A DNA stretch of 64,000 nucleotides from contig JH720298.1 in assembly GCA_000231825.2 (NCBI GenBank), positions 1,603,690-1,667,689 of the forward strand, given 5' to 3'. The notes beneath the pieces were generated by a model. It was not told where the DNA came from, ran no database searches, and saw nothing but the letters and a program-made list of their open reading frames with translations. Position 1 is the first letter of the stretch. The number at the start of each line of letters is the position of its first letter. The stretch is from Tetrahymena elliotti 4EA (Eukaryota; Ciliophora; Oligohymenophorea; Hymenostomatida; Tetrahymenidae). A program made the translations under genes and the position numbers. Shown here one piece after another: positions 12,820 to 25,343 of this stretch.

Positions 12820-15647
12820 TCAGTTAACAATAGCGAATCTAATACCATAAGAACCACCAAGATCAACAACCTTACCGTCATTGAAGACCTTGCTATCAGC
12901 AACATTGTAATCGTTACCAACTTCATTAGTGGAGACACCAATGAATTCGTTGAATTAATAAATTTTACCAGTTTCTAATTTTATTAAAATACAATTTTAA
13001 TTATTTTCATCAATTCATTCATTTTAATCTTACCAGTGACAGCAGCAAAAGTGTCCTTAGAAGCAGCAAGCTTGACAATCTTCTTATCAGTGGGGATTTC
13101 CCATCTGATGGGTTGGTAAGCTAATTCCAAACCACTGAAGAAGACTTAATTTTTATCTTTTTATTTTACAAAAATAAAATTATTCAATAAATTTTCATTA
13201 TCAAAATTAAATCAATAAATAAATACCAGTAAGGAAAACGAGGGTGTTCTCACCAACTTCGAAATCAACAACCTTTTGACCAACGAAGTGTCTGTCAACA
13301 ACAGGGGTAGGGAGACGAGAGTTTTAATCAGTGTTGTGACCAAGGTTTTCTCTGATACCCAATTAACCTTGAGTGTTAACACCGAAAGTGTATAACTTAC
13401 CGTTAGATAACAAAGCAGCTGAGAAGTGACCAGCAGACTTAACAGATTAAACAGTAAGACCTTCGTGTTCCTTCAAGTGCTTGAAGTATTAGTTAACTTC
13501 AGGAGTGAATAAAGGATAGTCGCTTCCGTTACCCAAAGATCCATAAAGACCGGTACCCCAGTTAATAACTTCACCAGATTAGCTGACCAAAGTAGCAAAG
13601 TTGTCACCACCAGAAATATTCTTATAAGCATCAGCCTTCAAGTTAGCAATTTATTAGGGAGTTAATCTATTCTTGTTGTCGCCAGAGCCCAAAGCACCAC
13701 ATCCTTTTTAAAAAATAACAAAAATAATTAATAAATGTGCACTTTAAATGTCAATTTGCTCATTTAATCTATTTTTATTGATTGATTTCTTGCTTGCTTG
13801 CTTTGCTTTGATTTTCATGAAATAATTTCAATCTATTAATTCTAATGAGTTTTTCTGTATAATCATTAAGATTTTTGCATATAATTCTATTGAAATCCTA
13901 TAAATTTTGAAATTTTCTAAATACCTAGCTATCTAAATATCTTTTCAAACATAACTTTCTTTGTATTTTAAAATACTAAATTCTAATAGTTTATTTCCTG
14001 TTAATAATAATTATTGAGGATCTATTTTATACAATATTCTTTTTCCTATTTATAAATTATTATTTTGGATATTTAATGATACAACCAGTATCTTTAATTG
14101 CTATAAAGAACACTCTTATTAAGACATTGAATTTCTAATTGATCTACTGATTACTATTAACCTTCTTAAAATATATAACTTTTTATTCAGCTTATTTATG
14201 CTAATGAACTCAGTTTTGTATTTACTCTTGACTTATTCAGTCTTTTGATATATAATTGATTCTAGGTTTTCTTACTTATTTTAATTACTAATTAATAACT
14301 GCCTTATGATATCATTCCCATTTTATCTAGTTTATTTTCCTAATACTTTTACTTTATCTAAGATATTTTATCTTGTCAAATCTTTTTAAACAGGTATGAA
14401 GTATGTCAAGAACTTATTATCATTTATCTATTAATTCATAGATATATTGATTCTTAGATAGATTAATAGATAGAATCTTATTGCAAATTTTAAATCTAAG
14501 CTAAACAAACAAGGCAATCAATCAAGCAAGCAAATCAGAGTATTTATTAATTTGTTTATATTTTGTATATAAAGTCTTACTTTGAGGATAAATAGCGTTT
14601 CTGAAGAAGTCAAGGTTGATCTTGCTGGAAGGCTCACCACCATAACCAAAGGAGTAAACTTCACCGGTTTCTTTAAATATGTTGGAAAGACAGTTAGTGA
14701 CAAAAATAAATAAATATTTAGTTTTATTGTAAGAGGATGATTCATAAATATTGAATGAATAAAGACAAATAAATATTGTTTATTACCAGTGACGGCAATG
14801 GTGTAGCTTTCACCAACAACGACATCCTTAACCTTGAGTTTCTTATCATTGAAGAAGCTAACGGGGCTGGGAGATAATTAGAATTCATTTCCTCCATTAC
14901 CGAGGGCACCGTTTTAACCCCAACCAAAAGTGTATAAAGAACCGTCGTCTATTTATAATTTTTAACAATTTAGTTAAAATCACACAAAGTGAGAAAGTAA
15001 GAAATGTTAGCTTTATTCAAATTTGATTATTTTGAAGGATATTTCGCTGCTAATTAATTGAGCTTTTATATATGCTTTGCTAAAATTTACTGGTAATAAC
15101 GGCAGTGTGATAAGGACCCATAGCAACCTTAGCGACGTTGCCAGAGAAATAATCAACCTTTCTAGGAACAGTAGAGGCGCTCTCGAAACCGGTACCACTG
15201 GCGTATTAGCCCCAAGTGTACAAATTTCCACCTTTTGATATACAAAAAAGAGGATTAAGGGGGGATTGAAATATGATAGTTGCTAATGCTAATTGGATTG
15301 CTAAAACTATATTTTAATTTAATTAGTGGGATTGATTGCATAGGACTTCATCTATCAATGTATTGCTTGATGCTAATAAGCTACTTATAATTTGTATATT
15401 AAGCACAGTCAATTAAATAAGACTTTCTTTAATATGAATGAATAGACTCTCTTCTGATAAGATATAAAATCAAAGAAAAAAAGCCTTTTTTTGAGATAAT
15501 CCTATTTAATTTCTCCAAAGATAGATGAGGCCGAAGCAATCCGCTTATATACTAAACTAATTTTTGAAATGTCCCACCCTTGACAGTAGAGAATGATTTT
15601 GAACTTAATTGGAATAATCTTGCGAAGGCCTAAGTTTTTGAAATCAT
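12820..15647 (-). CDS. RCC1-repeat beta-propeller protein with mitochondrial presequence
   Basis: Seven exons (15647-15578, 15231-15091, 14948-14787, 14670-14581, 13703-13227, 13144-13034, 12974-12820) total 1,206 nt, or 401 residues. Repeats of the RCC1 type recur through the protein: LYTWGQYASGTGFES, LYTFGWGQNGALGNGG, VYSFGYGG, CGALGSGD, VINWGTGLYGSLGNGSDYP and LYTFGVNTQGQLGIREN. Each is followed by a hydrophobic strand and an AVT/AVIT-type turn, as in a seven-bladed propeller. The first exon encodes a basic, Ser-rich, acid-free leader (MISKTQAFARLFQLSSKSFS), typical of a mitochondrial targeting signal, so action in mitochondria is inferred rather than the nuclear Ran-GEF role of RCC1 itself. 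Codon use is strongly biased (AAG, AAC, GGT, ACC, GAC), unlike its neighbours, which suggests high expression. Intron 1 would use a weak GTGGGA donor; all other donors are GTAA or GTAT. Confidence 0.9.
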
Positions 15648-16875
15648 TTTTGGATTCGATCTTCTTTCCTTTTCTTTTTTTATTATTTCAATCTTTTTAT
15701 TTTGTTTTTCTTTCTTTTTATTTAACTTAATTTGTTTCTTTTTCCCCTTATTCAATTTTTTCTTTCTTTTAACTTGAAGAAATCATACAAATAAACAAGC
15801 AAATCATAAAGAATCTATCAAATCATTACAAAAAATGCATACAAACAAACATGTACTCATTCATTTTATTAGCTAAAACATCATCTATCTATCTGTCTGT
15901 CTGTCTTAATTTTACTAGCAATATATTCTTTTTATTATCATTTCATTGTTTCTCCTTCACACTTTCTTTTCTTCTTTCTCATCTTAAATTAATTGCTTCT
16001 TTTCATACAAATTTTATTTAATTATTTATTTATTTGCAAATTCATTCATTGTTTCTTGATTTTAATAATATGAATTCTATTCATTCATTCATTCAGTCAT
16101 TTATTTTTATTTTATTTTTTTGTTCCTTTGTCTTGAATTGAATTTCAAAGTTTATTTTAATTTATTTGGTTTTAAAGATATTCAAAATTAAAAAATTTTA
16201 CTATTGAATGTAAAAGCAATATCTTTATTACCAATTTTAATATTTTAATCAATATCTTTAAAAGATATTTCACAGTTTTTATCTATTGTTCTCTATTTTT
16301 GATGCAAAAAATTAATTTCACATCTCTATCTTTTTATTTAGTAATTTATTTATTATTATTCAACCAATCTTTAACCAACTTCAAATTTTAACATATTTTA
16401 GTAAAACATTTGTAAATTTATTTTCAGATTAACTTTATCAACAAAGAACCAAAATCTTTGAATTTTTTAATTTTGGAATGAATTAATTTAAAATTAAATA
16501 AAATATTTTCTTTAAATATTTAAATCTTTAGCTTTATTAATTAAATTATGAGTAAGATTTAAAAATATTTAACTGTTTCAAAAAAAATCAATCACACAAT
16601 TTTTTAGCAATTTTATTATTAAAAAATGATACTGTGCTTTATTTAAAATAAACTCTTAATATTTAAAAATATCCTAAAAATGCAATCACTAAATAAAATT
16701 TTAGGTAATTAACATAAATTCAATTTAAAAAATGAAATTAATAATAAAGAACCTACACTTTATGTTTTTATCTATTATTAAACAAATATTTATTTAGAGT
16801 AATTTAACAATTATTAACAATTTAATAACAATAAATTTTTCATTCTTTATTATTTTTCATTTAAATCAATAATTT
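15648..16875. other. Intergenic, 5' flank of the RCC1 gene
   Basis: A/T-rich DNA between the LRR gene stop and the RCC1 gene ATG. It contains pyrimidine runs and ATTC/TTTA short-motif repeats near 15.88-16.11 kb, and no supportable gene. Confidence 0.6.
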
Positions 16876-19450
16876 TCAAACAGCTAATAAGAATGTAACT
16901 AATCTTTGGGCTTTCTCAAGCCTTCTGTTCAAATTTTTAAAAACTTCATAACCAAGCTTGCTTGTACTAATAAATTTAAAGAAATTTTAATAACTAATAA
17001 TGATTCAAATTTAGATAAAAAGAATTTCTAAGTTTCTATTTCAAAATAAAATCAATAAAACAATAAATATTCTATTATAAATCCTTACTCTTCTTTTTAT
17101 TGCAAAATTAATTTACAAATTCATATTTAAAATTGAAATAGTAATTTACCTAAGGTACAGTGTCAAATTTTTGAGATTAGAGTATTTTGTTAACTCAGAA
17201 GTTAATAATTATGCACCTATTTGACCAATTTTTTAATATCTAATGAAGATTATAAAATAAAACTGATGAGCAAAATATAAAATAAATTTAAATAAATTTT
17301 TGTGTAAATTTAATATCTTTATTAATTAAGAAGTTCTTAGTGAATATTGAAACTATTTTTACTCTACATAAAGAGACAAATTTTAGAGATTGGGGCACTT
17401 TGCTATACCTGAAGCTTATCCCTATGCTCCTATTTTACCAATACTATTATTCCTTTTTAAAAGTTAAAAAATGATGAATAGAATTAAAATATATTAACAA
17501 TAAATAAAATTCAACATTTATCAGTATATGAGTAATGAGATAAATATTAAATAAATTATAATAATAGTTAAAATATTAAAGATTTTATTGATTCACAAAT
17601 TAAAAATTAAAATTCAAACTTGTTTTTACCAAATTGAAAGTTTCAAAGTTTAGAGATTAAAGAATTTTTATAACTCAAAACCCAATCCTTATGCCCCAAT
17701 TTCATCAATATTATTTTCTCTTTTAAATTATAAAAATATAAAATAAATAAAGAAATGGTTTTGATGGTAGAGGAGGTGACTTAAAAAATTTGTGTAAAAA
17801 GTTTTCTATTGCAAATTTTAAAGTAAGTACTCATAGACTAAAATTAATAATTAATAAATTAAAGATCTAGTTTGTTTGGTAACTAAAAATTAAAATAGAA
17901 ATAATATTTTTACTGTAGAATAAGTTCCAAGGTTTAAAGATTTGAGCAATTAGCTAGGTTAGAAGCCAATACTTATGAGCCACTGTTACCAATATTATTA
18001 TTACTTTTTAAATATAATAATATTTCCAAATGATTAAGGAATTCTTAAAAAAAATAAAAGCAAGAATTCAAATCAATAAACTTAAAGATTAAAATAATAA
18101 GTAAAAGTTTTGGTTTATTTTTAAGTTTATAATTAGTATTTAAACATTATTTTACGAAAGGCTAAGATGCAAAGTTTAGATATTTGAGCATTTTGCTAAT
18201 CCAGAGGACAATCCTAATGCTCCTTTTTAATCAATATTGCTTTATCTTTTGTTGAAGAAAATATTAAATTAATTAGGAAATCTGAAAAAATAAATTAAAT
18301 TTGAATAAAATCAATAATTCATAAATTCATTTATTAACAAATTCATAATTATTTAACATATTTTTACTCCAGATAGAGAGCCAAATATTAGAGATTTTAG
18401 CATTCTGCAAATTTAGAAGTTAATTCATAAAAACCAATTTCATTGATTTGATTGAAACTTTTTAATAAGTATTAAAAAATAATAAAGAACTAGAAAAAAA
18501 TATTAATGCAAATTTTGTTTATATAAGCAATAAATGAAAAATTAATCAGCAAAATATCAAATTAATCTAAATCTTTCATCTAGAGTTTGCTTCTTATTCA
18601 TTCTTAATTAATTGTAAACTTATTTACGAAAGCTAAAGAGTTAAATTTTAGAGATTGAGGCATTTTGATAACCCTAAACCCAAACTTTTTGAGCCTATTT
18701 CACCAATATTATTTTATCTTTTTAGGAATAATAAAGTGTGAATTTAATTAATATATCTTTATAAAGTTAGAAAAAATAAAATGAGAAGTGAATTTGGAAT
18801 CTTTAAATAAATGGAATTTGAAATTCATAAAGTCATTATAAAACTTCCAAAATATTCTACTCAAGCTCAAGAATCAAAGTCTAGAGATTAGAGCATTTTA
18901 TTAACCCAGAAACTAATTACTATGAGCCAATATCACCAATTTTATCAAACCTTTAAATTAAATAAATAAATATAAATTGAACAAAGAAATATTTAAACTA
19001 GGAGAAGAAATGCAAAACTTAAAACGATTTACAAAAAATAATTAAAAAATTAAAAAAATAAAATAAAGAATTTATTTATTAGCAAATTCATAATTTGTTT
19101 TAACACAATTTTACATAAGGTTAAGAGATAGAGTTTAGAGATTATAGCATATCCCTAACTTAGATGCCAATTTTTATATATCCGCTGAATCAATATTATG
19201 ATTTCTTTTTACAATAAAGTCAAAATATAAATTAAATTAACATAGTTTAAAGAAAACAATAAAAAATCAAAATGTAAATTTTACATAGAAGCAATAAATA
19301 CAATATTTTTGAGAAAAAAATATCAAACAAATTTAAATTCATAATTTGAAGACTTAACTCATAGAAAGCTGTATAGTTTAACTCAATTTTTACTTGTATA
19401 AGAATTAAATTTCAAGGATGAGAGAATTGAAAAATAATGAATCATTTTAC
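16876..19450 (-). CDS. Leucine-rich-repeat protein, one LRR per 90-nt exon (5' end incomplete)
   Basis: Eleven exons read in phase: 19450-19394, then nine exons of exactly 90 nt (19204-19115, 18950-18861, 18717-18628, 18457-18368, 18245-18156, 18003-17914, 17719-17630, 17452-17363, 17239-17150) and a terminal exon 16966-16876 ending in TGA. Each 90-nt exon encodes one 30-residue repeat of the form (N)NIGxIGAQxLASxLAKC, then SNLQTLxLxL, the ciliate version of the RNase-inhibitor-like LRR. Every internal junction is phase 2 and falls after the last Leu of the repeat. The terminal exon (SKLGYEVFKNLNRRLEKAQ, then RLVTFLLAV) looks like a C-terminal cap. The protein is at least 350 residues and probably a binding scaffold; its partner is unknown. 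The first exon is unresolved. A segment at 19600-19463 (starting MFKQNKKYFTNLSDVATSVF) is a candidate, but I could not fit its splice phase. Confidence 0.85.
17150..19204 (-). repeat. Array of nine homologous 90-nt LRR exons with diverged introns
   Basis: Repeat period is about 195-270 nt. The 90-nt coding cores align with one another, while the intervening introns (110-195 nt) share only short acceptor (AAAAAG) and donor (GTAAAA/GTAAAT) edges. On the plus strand the cores appear as a recurring motif around ttgagattagagcattttgc. This is the footprint of exon duplication within the LRR gene. Confidence 0.85.
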
Positions 19451-20821
19451 CTTAAATAAATGCACAGATCTAAATATGAAGATAAATCAGACTTTAGCAG
19501 CTTTTAATTTAAAAAAATTGAAATTTATATTCATTTTAGTAAAAACGGAAGTAGCTACATCACTAAGATTTGTAAAATATTTTTTATTCTATTTGAACAT
19601 TTTTTAATTTTACCTAATTTGATAATAAAATGTAAGAATACCTAATAAATTAATTAATGAATGATGTGAAATTAAAATTAATAAATACATTTTTGATAAA
19701 ATTTTATTTGTATATAAATCAACATATATTTTATTAATTAATTTATGTCTAATCATAATTACCACATATATTAATCAAATTAGATTCTAATAATTAAAAT
19801 CAAAATTTTCTAATACTTTAATGTGAAGATATTTTTTATTAACTTAGATATTATTTTTTAGAAATTCATAATTAACACATAAAAAGATTGATAGTATTTA
19901 TTTGGTACTCTATTCTTTATTCTAATAATTAAAATCAAGATTTTCTAATACTTTAATGTGGCAAAGCAATTAGAATATTTTGCTTAACTTTTTTTTATCT
20001 TTCTTCTTCAAATTTAAATGATCTTTTCGTTATCTAAATTTTATATTCATAAGTATTAGATGTTTTTTTTTTGAAATTATCAAATAATTTTTTAATAAAT
20101 TGGCTTGGTTTATTAATACAAACTTAACTTTATACCCCACATCCCTTTAAAATATAAAGACTCCTTTTTAAAATGAAAGCATAAAATAATTTAGCTATAA
20201 GAATAAATGCTGCTGATTAGAAACTCTTTTATTTAATTGGTTTGAAAGTTTTATCATATTCTTTTGTAGCATTCTTGATATATTTATTGAAAGTTTATTA
20301 TATTTATTTATTATACATCTCAAAAACATTATTTGAAATAATTTTTTGAAAAATTGTACTAATAATACACTGCTTTAAATCTAAAATTAAATATATAAAT
20401 CTCTAATAGAATATTTGATCTAAAATAACTTGAACCCTTAAATAAATACTTTATTTTGTTTTTCTTCATTTTTCATTTTTTTGAAAACATTTTTTTAAGA
20501 ATTATTCATATTGATTAATAAATGATAAATTGATTTAAATAATTGACTACAATTACTAAATCTTTATCTTTTTGCCTTAATTTATTATTTAAAAATACAT
20601 TTTAATTAAATTAAAAATTTTCGTTTTATTTTAGCGTAAATGTTTTATTTTGAAAATGACTTTATAAATTAGTAGCTAAATCATCATCTATTTATTATAA
20701 TCTAATTATTTAGAAAAAAGGCAAAGTGATTAAAAAAAGACTTAAAAACTCCTTATCAAAAAAAAAAATCTATTTTAAAAGTATGTAGTAGAATAATTAA
20801 CAAATATTTGACCTTCTTCAA
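19451..20821. other. Intergenic or 5' part of the LRR gene, with a direct repeat
   Basis: This A/T-rich stretch lies between the LRR gene and the plus-strand TPR relic, so both are read outward from it. It contains two 42-nt direct repeats differing at one base (19784-19825 and 19919-19960). Long minus-strand open stretches exist, but with TGA as the only stop such stretches arise by chance in this composition. I assign no gene apart from the possible LRR first exon at 19600-19463. Confidence 0.45.
19784..19960. repeat. Pair of 42-nt direct repeats
   Basis: The copies at 19784-19825 and 19919-19960 begin attctaataattaaaatcaa and end with ctttaatgtg. They differ at one base and are separated by 93 nt. 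No coding reading explains them convincingly. Confidence 0.75.
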
Positions 20822-22577
20822 ATGTCTGCTAATGCTTAAATTCCAATTTAGGCTAATAAAAATTAAGATAACTAAAATAGTTTTGCTCCTAGCAAAGAAT
20901 TATCTCCATCTCAATCATTCAACAAGGATATTCAAAAACTAAATGAAAGAATCTAAAGTCGTTTAGAAAAAGAAGAGCAGAAAAACTAACCAGAAAAGAA
21001 AAGCCTGAAAAAATCTGAAGATTCTGATAAAAAGATTCAAAATGAAGCTTAGGTTTCTGATAAAATGAAATTGAGTTAAGATAATTAAAATTATGCTTCT
21101 CTTCAGTAATAATAACAAGAAATAAATAAAGGAGAAAATCCAGTAAATAATCTAAAAAAATAGTTAGACAAATCTCTCAAAAGAGAAATAAGAAATTTAA
21201 ATGATGAATAAATTAGTAAAACATCCTAAAACACAGACTAAAAATTGGTTCATCATTTAAGAGTAGATAATAAGGATCCTCATACCAGCTTAAAATTAGC
21301 ATAAGAAGAACTAGAATAGAATTAACCAGAAATACGAATTAGTTAAAATAAAGCAGAATAAATAAGCTCAAACTTTCCTAAATAAAATCCTACAACTTAA
21401 ATTAAAGAAATAACCAAAAATTAGGTAGAAAATCCGATCCAAATATAAAAAATATGAATCAAAATTCATTTTAAAATAATGATGATAGGTAATAAGTTGC
21501 TAATTCAATGAATGAAATGGAAATTGAAGAAGAAAATGATCAAACTCTAAAAAAGGAAATTACCATTAAAAAAATGTCACAAGAGAATGTTAAAATTCAT
21601 TAAATAAAGGAAAATGTTAATGAGTGTCATTTTTCGTAAGCAGTAGGAACTTCTTTGAAAACAAAAAATAACTATTTTGAAGAGTAAGGGCAATCTAGAT
21701 ACCAAGACGAGGTTTTAATGAACCAAACATTTTACAATTAAAATTATTATTCACAAAATAATATTTGTAGCCACAACTAATTATATCAAATCATAAAATC
21801 AATTAATTTATTCAGGCTTAGTTAATGTTACATTAATCTAAGCCTTTATGATCAATCACTCAAATTCGCTTTGGAATCTCTAAAAATGAGATAGAAAATT
21901 TTTGAGGGGGATCACTCTTCAATCGCAACATTTCTATATCTTGTTGCATAGTGCTATTCTGATAAAAGTGACTAAGAAAATGCACTCAAATTTGTTTTGG
22001 ATTCTCTACAAATATTCTAGAAAATGGATCACTCTTCAATCGCATCATCTCTATCTCTTGTTGCATAGTGCTACAAAGATAAAAGTGATTATGAAAATGC
22101 ACTTAAATTTGCTTTGGAATCTATAAATGTTCTGGAAAATTTTTAAGGAGAACCACTCTTCAGTTGCATCATCTCTATATCTTTTTACATGGTGCTATTC
22201 TGATAAAAGCGACTATGAAAATGCACTCAACTAGCTTTGGATTCTCTCTCTCTCTTGTTGCATGGTGCTATAAAAATAAGAGTAGCTATAAAAATGCACT
22301 CAAATTTGCTTTGGATTCTCTAAAAATGTTTCAGAAAATTTTTGAAGGGGGGGGTCACTCTTCAATCGCATCATCTCTAAATATTGTTGCATGGTGCTAC
22401 AAAGATAAAAGTGACAATGAAAATGCACTCAAATTTGCTTTGGAGTCTCTAAAAATTAGCTAGAAAATTTTTGAGGGGGATCATTCTTCAATCACATCAT
22501 CTATTGATCTTATTGCATAGTGCTATTCTGATAATGATGACTATTAAATATCACAAATTTATTTTGTTGAGATTTGA
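20822..22577 (+). pseudogene. Decayed TPR (kinesin-light-chain-type) repeat gene
   Basis: The frame opens with an ATG at 20822 and encodes about 210 residues of Lys/Asn/Gln/Ser-rich low-complexity sequence before a TGA at 21455. The same composition continues one frame over from 21454, so a frameshift at the A-run just before it is likely. From about 21845 tandem units of roughly 126 nt encode 42-residue TPRs: ALKFALESLKMRQKIFEGDH, then SSIASSLSLVAQCY, then KDKSDYEN. The array is damaged. A 2-nt loss near 22125 and a deletion near 22230-22250, which fuses two repeats, throw later copies into other frames. The final TGA at 22575 is in the third frame. A run of eight G sits in one copy (about 22349-22356). 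Intact relatives are TPR scaffold proteins; this copy is probably non-functional, unless the breaks are assembly errors or unusual introns. Confidence 0.7.
21845..22560 (+). repeat. Tandem 126-nt TPR-coding repeats, partly deleted
   Basis: About five units share the blocks aaaatgcactcaaatttgct, ttttgagggggatcactctt and cttgttgcatagtgctat. Copies are close to identical at the DNA level, so the expansion is recent relative to the decay. Two copies have been fused by an internal deletion. Confidence 0.8.
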
Positions 22578-23749
22578 AATAAAAATGATGCTTTTTCAAA
22601 TATGTGTTTATTTAAAATAAAATAAAACAAACTTTAGTTGTACTTACATAAATAAGTTATATCTTCTTTCTTGCAAAATATTGTAATCTTCTTTATTAAG
22701 ATTTTTTATTTAAATTAGTTTTAATACAATTTTTTAATTTTTTTAATAAATCTCAATTTTCTAAAAATTTAAAAAGTTTTATTTTTAAATGGAATGTTAA
22801 ATGATGCATTTATGCTTACTTTGCAATTAAAACTTCATTTTCTATGAATCTAAAACATGTATGCTGTCTACAAAAATAAATTTTTAGTGCAATCATAGAA
22901 AATTATATATTACACCTTTTTAAGTATATTTTTCAAATTTCATAAAATAAATATTTTATCTTCATCTTTTTAAAAAACCATAATTAATATTCGTCACAAA
23001 AAAATGATTTTCTTATCAAAAAGTGCATATTTTAAGATAGATTTTTATTATTTAATATACACTAAAAAATTAATTTAAACTATATCTTTCAAATATTTAT
23101 TACTTTTAAGAGAATATTTTTCAACAAAATTTTCCTTAACTATTTAAGCAGTAGAAATTCAAAGAAGGGGTAAAGAAAAGTTTATTAAAATATATAAACA
23201 GAAAACATCATATCTATGATTAATATAAAAGGAAAGACTATGAAGATGAAAGTAAGAAAAACTATGGAGAGTCTTGGGATATCAAGGAAGAAAATTATTA
23301 GAGCTTTAAAAAAACAAGAAAATCACAGTTATTGAAATAATAATTATAAAATTTTTTATTATAACTTTTTATAACATTACTTTTTACATTATTATTTAAA
23401 AAATCAAATTCTGATATTTTTTTATAAGGATGAATTTTAGTTTAAGGATGATTTTTGTAAGGATGAAAAATATTGAAAATAACTTATTTTAAAATCCTCC
23501 TTATTTAAGAGTACCTGCGGTAATAATATTAAAGCATTTTAGAATAAATTTTTATGTTTTTTTCTGTTGATTGTTGATGAGAAATTTATTTAAAAAATTT
23601 TATTGAAAATAGGGATGAAATATTCAAATAAGAATAAATTAATATTTTGTATTTTATATAGACATAAGCAGCAAAACAAAGTAATAACTAAATAAGATAA
23701 ATTAATTTGATATATAAAGAATAATTAAATGATTATTTTTATGTCTTTT
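22578..23749. other. Intergenic, with one possible short coding remnant
   Basis: Mostly A/T-rich without recognisable content. Near 23196-23340 the plus strand is purine-rich and open in two frames (one reads KDYEDESKKNYGESWDIKEE). It could be a terminal exon or gene fragment, but I found no start, splice site or homology to support it. Confidence 0.45.
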
Positions 23750-25343
23750 TCAGAATGGTCTGAAGTTATTTTTTTGATTAGCTGTTTTCCCCTTTTTTTT
23801 GTTTAGCTTTTGTAGAAAAGTGATTTAATATGATTATTTTTTCTTTTAAGTAACTTACATCTTCTTATTCTTCATTTTCATCATCCATAAACATTTGGTG
23901 TGCTTCTTCATCCATCTTAGAATCAAATTCTTGACCATTATTTAATATATCCATCTTCATTTAGTTTTATAAATCTTCATCAGTTTTAGTATTAATTTAA
24001 AGACTTCCTTCTTCACCAACAGTAATATAAACATTATCATCAATTTTCTTGATTTATCTAATTTATTTAGTATGATCAGTTTTAATAACTCTACAAACTT
24101 GTTGTTGAATTTGGTCATCAACCTTTCTTATAATTCTTTCTTCTACATATCCTCTTTAAAATAATTCAAAAAAATTGATAAGAATTACTATTATTATTAT
24201 AATCTAATCTAAACTTACTTTTGCTTTCCAACTAATATTTTGAATTCATTAATATTGTTATCATTATAAGCATCAATAAGATAATCTTTGTTGAATTCAT
24301 TCTATTTATTTATTAATATAATTATTTCTTTATTCTCTCAGTAATAATCATCAAAAAATATTTATAATTTTAATATTTGCTACAAATTATCAAAAGAAAA
24401 ATTCTAATTTTATTTCGTTTTTGATCAGAATGCTTGCTTGCTTATTGTATTTAATGATTTTGTCAAATAAATTTACATATTCAATAGCATTGATATTTTG
24501 CATAATCGTTTCAGTTTGAGTGTTCATAATGAAGACAGAATCAACAGTTGTGATACCGTATACTATTTCGTTGTTGATATATCCACATCTATCAACTGGT
24601 TAATCAGTTCTGATAATAGCTTAACAAGCTTCTTCTTCGTTTTATTGAGAAAGATCAAACAAACAAAGGATTCCATCTAAACTGCTGCTGACAAATTAAG
24701 TTGAAAGATTCTCATTGAACTTAACACAAGTAACTTCTTCATTATGAGTTTCATTAAATTAATTTCTTTGCTTCATAGTTCTAAGATCCCTAATTAACCA
24801 ACAAACAACATCATTAATTAACAACTAATCTAACCTTAAAAAACAATGAATTTATTTACCAAAAAACAATTCCTGATTCATTAGCACCAGCCAAGATGTG
24901 CTTTGATTTAGAAATAGAGTAGATTTCATTATTAACTATTTTATAATAAATGATAAATAGATGTTATTTACATTTATTTGTTTTTTATTTTAATTACGAT
25001 TGAATGCTTTAATCAACTTGTTCGCCTTTAAATCATACAAACGACATTATCTGTCATTAGAGCATGTGTATAGAATATTCTCATTGATGAAAATATCATT
25101 TATTCTCTTTGTATGTCTATTTTCGCTCATCATTCCACCAAATTTGACATATCCGTCTTAGGCGAGAGTGAAATATCCTATTTCAAAATTAGATAGTGCA
25201 CAAAAAATGTAATTTTTGTCTTCAGTCAAATCAAACTTCAAAACATATTCTTCATCTTCTAAAATTTCTCCTTCACATAAGTTTTTATTTTCAACAAAGC
25301 TAGCTTTTTTGGAGGTCTTGAAAGATTAAACTATGGATTCCAT
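23750..25343 (-). CDS. WD40-repeat protein, WDR89-like
   Basis: Six exons (25343-24998, 24935-24860, 24789-24477, 24301-24219, 24153-23859, 23806-23750) join in phase to 1,170 nt, or 389 residues, almost the length of animal WDR89. WD40 signatures run in order: LYTCSNDRQCRLYDLK, ILAGANESGIVFWDLR, VTCVKFNENLSTQFVSSSLD followed by GILCLFDLSQQNEEEA, then DYLIDAYNDNNINEFKILVG. The pairing of a Ser-Leu-Asp-Gly, Phe-Asp, Asn-Glu-Glu blade with the later Asp-Tyr-Leu-Ile segment is what points to WDR89. The C-terminal 90 residues are acidic, and the last exon adds a basic tail (NKKKGKTANQKNNFRPF). The ATG at 25343 gives the first full blade. A ribosome-biogenesis or scaffold role is possible but not shown by the sequence. 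Confidence 0.88.

Noticed and set aside
17150..19204. Apparent noncoding tandem repeat with a period of about 240 nt on the plus strand
   Set aside because: Read on the minus strand, each repeated core is an in-phase 90-nt LRR exon, so it is an exon array and not a satellite.
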